Assembly: GCA_900539035.1 (NCBI GenBank)
Contig: UQAU01000015.1
Location: 1-50,107 of the forward strand
Origin: an uncultured Collinsella sp.
GTDB taxonomy: Bacteria; Actinomycetota; Coriobacteriia; Coriobacteriales; Coriobacteriaceae
Direction: 5' to 3'
Length of the DNA: 50,107 bases
Position numbers and translations under genes: made by a program. Of the stretch, positions 48,558 to 50,107 are shown one piece after another. Position 1 is the stretch's first letter, and each line of letters starts with the position of its first letter. Below the pieces are notes generated by a model. That model was not told the DNA's origin. It was given only the letters and a program-made list of their open reading frames with translations, and ran no database searches.

Positions 48558-50107
48558 TTGTCGCCGCCCTCCTTGCGCTCAATCGTCACGGTCTTATCAT
48601 TTGCCTTGAGCAGATACAGACTGCCCGTAAGGTGCGTCAGTTCGCCACCCGTCACCGCACCCGGCTCGCCATTATTAACGCGGAACATGAGCCACGCCTC
48701 GTCGTGGAAATTGCCCAGGTTGAGCGTCCAGGCATCTGCACTGGTATCCACGTTCACGGTAACCGACGAAAAGCGCTGGATGGCACCGGAGCACTCCGAC
48801 GCCGTCTGGTGCCGCAGGTCGGGCGCGGATTTGGTAAGCCACTCCAGGTAGTCGGTCAGGCCGCCCTTGTAGACCTCCCAGCCCTCTTTGGCGCCGCGAT
48901 CCGGATCGAGCAGGTCGTCCGGGTGCATAAAGTGCGTACTCACGTAGTGCATGTTGAGCTCGGACACGGCAGCCAGGCGCATATAGGAATCGTCGACCAT
49001 GCCGCCCGAGACAATGCGTGGCTGCTCCACAATGCCATCGCTCGCCACGCCAAACTCCTGCACGTACGGCAGGTCGGTACCGTCCTCAAAGTACGTACTG
49101 GCAATAGTCTTAATGCGCGGAACATCGTCGCAGATAATCTTGCGCGCTCGGGCCGAAAGGATATTTGAGGGCGGTACGTAAACCGAGCCGTGCGCGTTGG
49201 GCAGGACCTCGTCCTGAAACGCGATAAGTTCGTTGAGCGAAGCGACGAGCGTCTCTTTGTTCTTCCAGGTCTTGTAGTCATACAGAGAGCCATAGTCGGT
49301 ATCCCAGAGCGCGAGCGGCTGATGGTTGTAGCCGTGAAAGCCCAGCTCGCCGCCCATCTGCAGCAGCATGCCGCCAAAATAGCGGAACTGTGTGGTATCG
49401 GCCTGTCGCGCGGGCTCGGTCTGGTTGACCGCGTCCTCGTAGTTTTCGATCATCACGCCGGTATAGCGAATGCCGTATTTTTGCGCGAGCTTTTGCAGAT
49501 CGGGCCACCAGACCTTGGTGTAAAAATCCGCAATGGAAAGGCCGTAGTCACGCTTGATATAAGTACCATCGCCCGAGGGCACGGGGCTGGGAAAGTCGTC
49601 CAAATAGAACACGGCGCTGTTGATGACCGGATAGGCCGTGGCATCACCCAGCAGGCTGATCGCCGCGGCGTAAAAACCGCGCATGACCTTGTCATAGATA
49701 CCAATATTGCACACCACGGTGCACCCGCTACCGCAGTCATTAGACCAAATGAGTGGGGCACCCGCATCGCCAGTCTTAGCCCACTCACGCGCCGTCTCGC
49801 GCAGCGATACTGAAAGCGACGAATCAAAGGGGTCCGAGAACTCGTAGCGCTCTCCTCCGCCCAACATAAAGTCCTCGCTCGGCACAATGCTTTCGGCTTT
49901 TACATAGTCATATCCGGCCGATTCAATGCCAAGCTTGGAGGCAATCACTTGCAGATAGCTCGAGTTATCCGGCGGCATGGCGAGCATAAGCGAACCGCCA
50001 GCACTCACCCAACTCATAATGTCGCTCAGGGGTACATTTCTTCTTATCCCCTGTCTGGTAAAGCTCCGCATAGAGCAGCCTGTCGGCGGGAAGCACCGCA
50101 ACCCGGA
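48554..50107 (-). CDS. DUF2194 polysaccharide deacetylase-like protein, partial and apparently frameshifted
   Basis: The gene runs off the window. The visible ~517 residues include NodB/CE4-like features: FYLDDFPSPV (Asp pair), GFHGYNHQPLALW (His pair), YVPPSNI, and STHFMHPDD. It may carry the deacetylase role of PelA in Pel synthesis; this is inferred from the operon. The reading frame looks disturbed near 50037-50039: upstream of it the better coding frame (RVAVLPADRLLYAELYQTGD) is the +1 frame, so the sequence may have one extra A in an AAA run. Translation beyond that point in the open frame is Cys/Arg-rich and unlike the family. Confidence 0.7.
   Translation of the reverse strand, partial: SGLRCFPPTGCSMRSFTRQGIRRNVPLSDIMSWVSAGGSLMLAMPPDNSSYLQVIASKLGIESAGYDYVKAESIVPSEDFMLGGGERYEFSDPFDSSLSVSLRETAREWAKTGDAGAPLIWSNDCGSGCTVVCNIGIYDKVMRGFYAAAISLLGDATAYPVINSAVFYLDDFPSPVPSGDGTYIKRDYGLSIADFYTKVWWPDLQKLAQKYGIRYTGVMIENYEDAVNQTEPARQADTTQFRYFGGMLLQMGGELGFHGYNHQPLALWDTDYGSLYDYKTWKNKETLVASLNELIAFQDEVLPNAHGSVYVPPSNILSARARKIICDDVPRIKTIASTYFEDGTDLPYVQEFGVASDGIVEQPRIVSGGMVDDSYMRLAAVSELNMHYVSTHFMHPDDLLDPDRGAKEGWEVYKGGLTDYLEWLTKSAPDLRHQTASECSGAIQRFSSVTVNVDTSADAWTLNLGNFHDEAWLMFRVNNGEPGAVTGGELTHLTGSLYLLKANDKTVTIERKEGGDK

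Overview
The window looks like the chromosome of a high-GC Gram-positive of class Coriobacteriia, most likely Collinsella or a close relative. I infer this from the Gram-positive order of the yloU-fakA-recG-rsmD-coaD and rpmF-plsX-acpP-rnc-smc-ftsY-ffh genes, the high GC at third codon positions, frequent GTG/TTG starts and the sucrose PTS; no species call was possible without a search. Almost everything lies on the minus strand, as expected for a single replichore arm. Only a gene tail at the left edge, a DUF134/NifX-type gene (4168-4932) and a small winged-helix gene (36699-37043) are on the plus strand. No gap between genes exceeds 300 bases, and I see no CRISPR array, insertion sequence, prophage or rRNA.

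Layout in map order: a MATE exporter and a SpoU methyltransferase; a thyA-folA pair divergent from a redox/metal-type DUF134-NifX fusion that has paired palindromic operators; ffh-ftsY-smc-rnc-acpP and plsX-rpmF-DUF177 (protein export, chromosome condensation, lipid synthesis); a coiled-coil protein, coaD, rsmD, recG, fakA and yloU; tRNA-Asn; rpoD and dnaG; ribF-truB-nrnA-rbfA-infB-nusA-rimP (ribosome maturation and transcription); leuS; guaB. This is core housekeeping DNA with several well-formed terminators and leader structures. The most notable are a terminator-like hairpin directly after the rimP-nusA-infB promoter and a 119-bp palindrome filling the leuS leader.

From about 36.6 kb the content becomes accessory: a winged-helix protein, a cystathionine-synthase-like protein that has lost its PLP lysine, and a sucrose operon (scrR regulator, PTS EIIBC, GH32 hydrolase) with two cre-like operators.

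The right end (42376-50107) is a tightly overlapped six-gene operon running off the window. It encodes a DUF2194 deacetylase-like protein, a PelF-type glycosyltransferase, a PelG-type transporter, a CotH-family lipoprotein kinase, a VTC-type polyphosphate polymerase and a DUF4956 membrane protein. This Pel-like exopolysaccharide module joined to an extracytoplasmic kinase and a polyphosphate polymerase is the best candidate here for a poorly described system. Its first visible gene appears to contain a frameshift close to the window edge.
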